The notes under the pieces: generated by a model
Told to the model about the DNA's origin: nothing
Database searches by the model: none
The model's input: only the letters and a program-made list of their open reading frames with translations
Shown here: piece by piece, positions 12,027-13,980 of the stretch
How positions within the stretch are numbered: position 1 is the first letter of the stretch
Layout of the letters: every line of letters starts with the position of its first letter
Assembly: GCA_002396505.1 (NCBI GenBank)
Contig: DGYA01000113.1
Location: forward strand, 1 to 13,980
Length of the DNA: 13,980 bases
Direction of reading: 5' to 3'
From: Cyanobacteria bacterium UBA5018
GTDB lineage: Bacteria > Cyanobacteriota > Cyanobacteriia > PCC-6307 > Cyanobiaceae
Position numbers and translations under genes: made by a program

Positions 12027-13271
12027 CTACGTCGTGTAATCGGCGTTGATGCGCACATATTGATCCGAGAGATCACAGCCCCAGGCCAGGCCACTACCAG
12101 CACCAGCCCCCACCAGCAGGCGGATCGCCACGGTGTCGCCGCTGGCGGGATCGGCGCTGAGATAGCTGCCGTTGGCGCGATCTTTCATGTACCGGCTGGC
12201 GGCGGCGCGATCGAAGACCAGGGGTTGGCCGGCCTCCATCAGCTGGTGGTCGCCCAACCACAGGGCCACCGCCTCCGGATCAAAGGCCACGCCGGCCCGG
12301 CCGGCGGCGGCCACGATGCGGCCCCAGTTGGGATCGCGGCCGTGGATGGCGCACTTCACCAGCGACGAGCCGCAGATGGTGCGGGCGATGGCCCGGGCAC
12401 CGGCGTCATCGGCGGCGCCCTCCACCCGCACGGCAATCAGGCAGGTGGCCCCTTCTCCGTCGCGGGCAATGGCCCGGGCCAGGTGTTGCGACACCGCCGT
12501 GAGGCCGGCCTCCAGGGCATCAAAGTGCTCGGGGGCCAGGGGCTTCCCGGCTGCAAAGGCCAGGAACGTGTCGTTGGTGCTGGTGTCGCCGTCCACCGTG
12601 ATCGCGTTGAAGGAGCGCTCCACCGCCCGCCGCACCATCTGCTGCCACAGTTCGGCCGGCACGCCGGCATCACAGCTGAGGTAGCCCAGCATCGTGGCCA
12701 TGTTGGGGTGGATCATCCCCGAGCCCTTGGCCATGCCGCCGATGCGCACGCGGCGGCCGCCCAACTGGGCCTCCAGGGCGATCTGCTTGTCCACCAGATC
12801 GGTGGTCAGGATCGCCCGGGCCGCCGCCTCGCCGCCGTCGCTCGCCAGGGCTGCCACCAGCGGCTCGAGGCCAGCGATGAGGGTATCCATCGGGATCGGC
12901 ACGCCGATCACGCCGGTGGAGCAGATGAGCACCTCCTCGGCCGCCAAGTTCAGCCGCTGGGCCAGGGCAGCGGTGGCCGCCAGGCTGTCGGCCAGGCCCC
13001 GCTCGCCGGTGCAGGCATTGGCCTGGCCCGAATTGGTGAGCACCGCCCGGGCCCGACCGCCGCTGGCCGCCAGCCGCTCGGCGCAGAGGTCTACGCAGGC
13101 GGCCCGCACCAACGAGGTGGTGAAGCTGCCGGCGCAGACCGCCCCCTCGGGGGCCAGCAGCAGGGAGAGGTCGGGGTTGCCGGAGGGCTTTAGGCCCGCT
13201 GTGATCCCCGCCGCCAGAAAACCGGCAGGGGCGGTGAGGCCACCGGGGATGGGGAGCCAGGGATTGGTCAT
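12027..13271 (-). CDS. argJ: Bifunctional glutamate N-acetyltransferase/ornithine acetyltransferase ArgJ
   Basis: ArgJ moves acetyl from N-acetylornithine to glutamate in the cyclic arginine pathway; the bifunctional form can also use acetyl-CoA. A 414-residue protein when started at ATG 13271 (MTNPWLPIPGG). The self-cleavage site is plain in KGSGMIHPNMATMLG (182-196): the precursor is cut before T193, which becomes the nucleophile of the beta chain. Other family blocks are VLTNSGQANACTG (77-89), CSTGVIG (117-123) and the C-terminal SDQYVRINADYTT. The frame extends to 13328, with another ATG at 13295, but the extension is unlike ArgJ, so I prefer 13271. It is divergent from the DUF2236 gene with a 38-base gap. 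A housekeeping gene with very GC-rich codons. Confidence 0.96.
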   Translation of the reverse strand: MTNPWLPIPGGLTAPAGFLAAGITAGLKPSGNPDLSLLLAPEGAVCAGSFTTSLVRAACVDLCAERLAASGGRARAVLTNSGQANACTGERGLADSLAATAALAQRLNLAAEEVLICSTGVIGVPIPMDTLIAGLEPLVAALASDGGEAAARAILTTDLVDKQIALEAQLGGRRVRIGGMAKGSGMIHPNMATMLGYLSCDAGVPAELWQQMVRRAVERSFNAITVDGDTSTNDTFLAFAAGKPLAPEHFDALEAGLTAVSQHLARAIARDGEGATCLIAVRVEGAADDAGARAIARTICGSSLVKCAIHGRDPNWGRIVAAAGRAGVAFDPEAVALWLGDHQLMEAGQPLVFDRAAASRYMKDRANGSYLSADPASGDTVAIRLLVGAGAGSGLAWGCDLSDQYVRINADYTT

Positions 13272-13309
13272 GGCCGGCAGGATGGCTACCTGCATCCTGC
13301 CGGCCGGCC

Positions 13310-13980
13310 GTGGCTGATTCGATCCCAACGCCCGAGCCCAGCCCAGAAGCTGCGTATAGCTCGGCAGCCGCCACCAGCTCGGCAGCTGCGGTGGCCCTCT
13401 GCCACCAGCTGGCCGGCTTCCGCTTCCCCTGGGACATCACCCGCTCCCTGGAGCTGGCCCTGCTCAAGACCTTCTGCCTGCCCTCGATCTCCGGCCTGCT
13501 GCAGCGCACGGGGGAATTTGAGCAGCGCCCCCGCAAGCGCTACGACGACACCGGCCTGATGGTGGCCGAACTGCTGCGCTGCGGTCCGGACAGTGAGCGG
13601 GGCCGGGCCGTGATCGCCCGCATGAACCGCATCCACGGCGCCTACGCCATCGGCGGGCGCGACTACCTCTACGTGCTCTCCAGCTTCGTGTGTGAACCGA
13701 TCCGCTGGCTGGCCCGCTACGGCTGGCGGCCCCTCAACCCGGAGGAGGAGCAGGCGATTTTCCACTTCTGGCGGCTGGTGGGCGAACGCATGGGCATCCC
13801 CTCCATTCCCCAGACCCTGGCGGAGCTGGTGGCCTTCAACCAGGCCTATGAGGCCGGCGCCTTCGCCAGCGCCGCCAGCAATCGGCGCGTGGCCGATGCC
13901 ACCCTCGCCATGCTGCTGAGCGACTGGCCGGCGCCGCTGCGGCCGCTGCTGCGCCGATCCCTGCAGGCCCTGCTGGCTGT
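13310..13980 (+). CDS. DUF2236/MpaB-family putative oxygenase, N-terminal part
   Basis: GTG 13310 opens a frame to the window end, 223 residues and incomplete. After an Ala/Ser-rich leader of about 28 residues comes the DUF2236 body: KRYDDTGLMVAELLRCG, then RMNRIHGAYAIGGRDYLYVL with a conserved His, SSFVCEPIRWLARYGWRPL and FHFWRLVGERMGIPSIPQTL. Relatives such as MpaB and latex-clearing oxygenase bind heme b; the substrate here is unknown. It starts 38 bases from the divergent argJ, so their promoters must overlap. The true start could be slightly different because no clear ribosome binding site is present. Confidence 0.85.
   Translation, partial: MADSIPTPEPSPEAAYSSAAATSSAAAVALCHQLAGFRFPWDITRSLELALLKTFCLPSISGLLQRTGEFEQRPRKRYDDTGLMVAELLRCGPDSERGRAVIARMNRIHGAYAIGGRDYLYVLSSFVCEPIRWLARYGWRPLNPEEEQAIFHFWRLVGERMGIPSIPQTLAELVAFNQAYEAGAFASAASNRRVADATLAMLLSDWPAPLRPLLRRSLQALLA

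Noticed and set aside
11822..12049. 75-residue plus-strand frame before argJ
   Set aside because: TTG start, no ribosome binding site, no recognisable motif, and it runs into the end of argJ.
12012..13193. 393-residue plus-strand frame opposite argJ
   Set aside because: Gly/Ala/His-rich antisense of a clear ArgJ; no recognisable domain.
1..13980. CRISPR array, tRNA or rRNA genes
   Set aside because: No regularly spaced repeat-spacer units, no tRNA T-arm in a cloverleaf context and no rRNA-like stretch were found by eye on either strand.

Overview
The window looks like chromosome from a GC-rich unicellular cyanobacterium of the Synechococcus/Cyanobium type. The evidence is an argJ gene, a membrane-anchored Rieske oxygenase of the pheophorbide a oxygenase/TIC55 family, two HIP1 octamers (GCGATCGC), and several tiny Cys-rich or single-helix ORFs. 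This lineage assignment is inference; no rRNA or photosystem gene is present to settle it.

Region 1 (1-6794, all minus strand) is a defence operon built on a type I restriction-modification locus. In transcription order it holds hsdM, a 42-codon hepT remnant, a P-loop ATPase gene, a gene with an E-A-K nuclease-like motif, a HEPN/DUF86-like gene whose 3' end is a copy of the hsdM 3' end, hepT, mntA, a second HEPN/DUF86-like gene, hsdS and rhuM (cut by the window edge). No hsdR is present; it would be expected beyond base 1. Almost every junction is an ATGA-type overlap, so the array is probably transcribed and translated as one unit. Three copies of the hsdM 3' tail (5076-5147, 2951-3022 and a diverged out-of-frame one at 1822-1887) mark the module borders. 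The simplest reading is that a cassette hepT-mntA-DUF86-like entered the hsdM/hsdS junction and was tandemly duplicated, and that the hepT-mntA core of one copy was replaced by the ATPase/nuclease pair. hsdS carries a 7-A tract that puts its good start codon out of frame with the rest of the protein.

Region 2 (6795-7622, plus strand) holds an AbrB/MazE-type antitoxin gene followed by a wrecked PIN-toxin gene (internal deletion plus frameshift), then unidentified gene debris. An inverted repeat sits between this pair and hsdM.

Region 3 (7623-8987, plus strand) is a leucine-rich-repeat protein fused to a eukaryote-like protein kinase with all main catalytic motifs.

Region 4 (8988-12026) contains the Rieske oxygenase on the minus strand, three or four doubtful very small ORFs, a 20-bp perfect palindrome and long stretches without recognisable genes.

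Region 5 (12027-13980) is core metabolism: argJ on the minus strand, and divergently a DUF2236/MpaB-like oxygenase gene that runs off the window.
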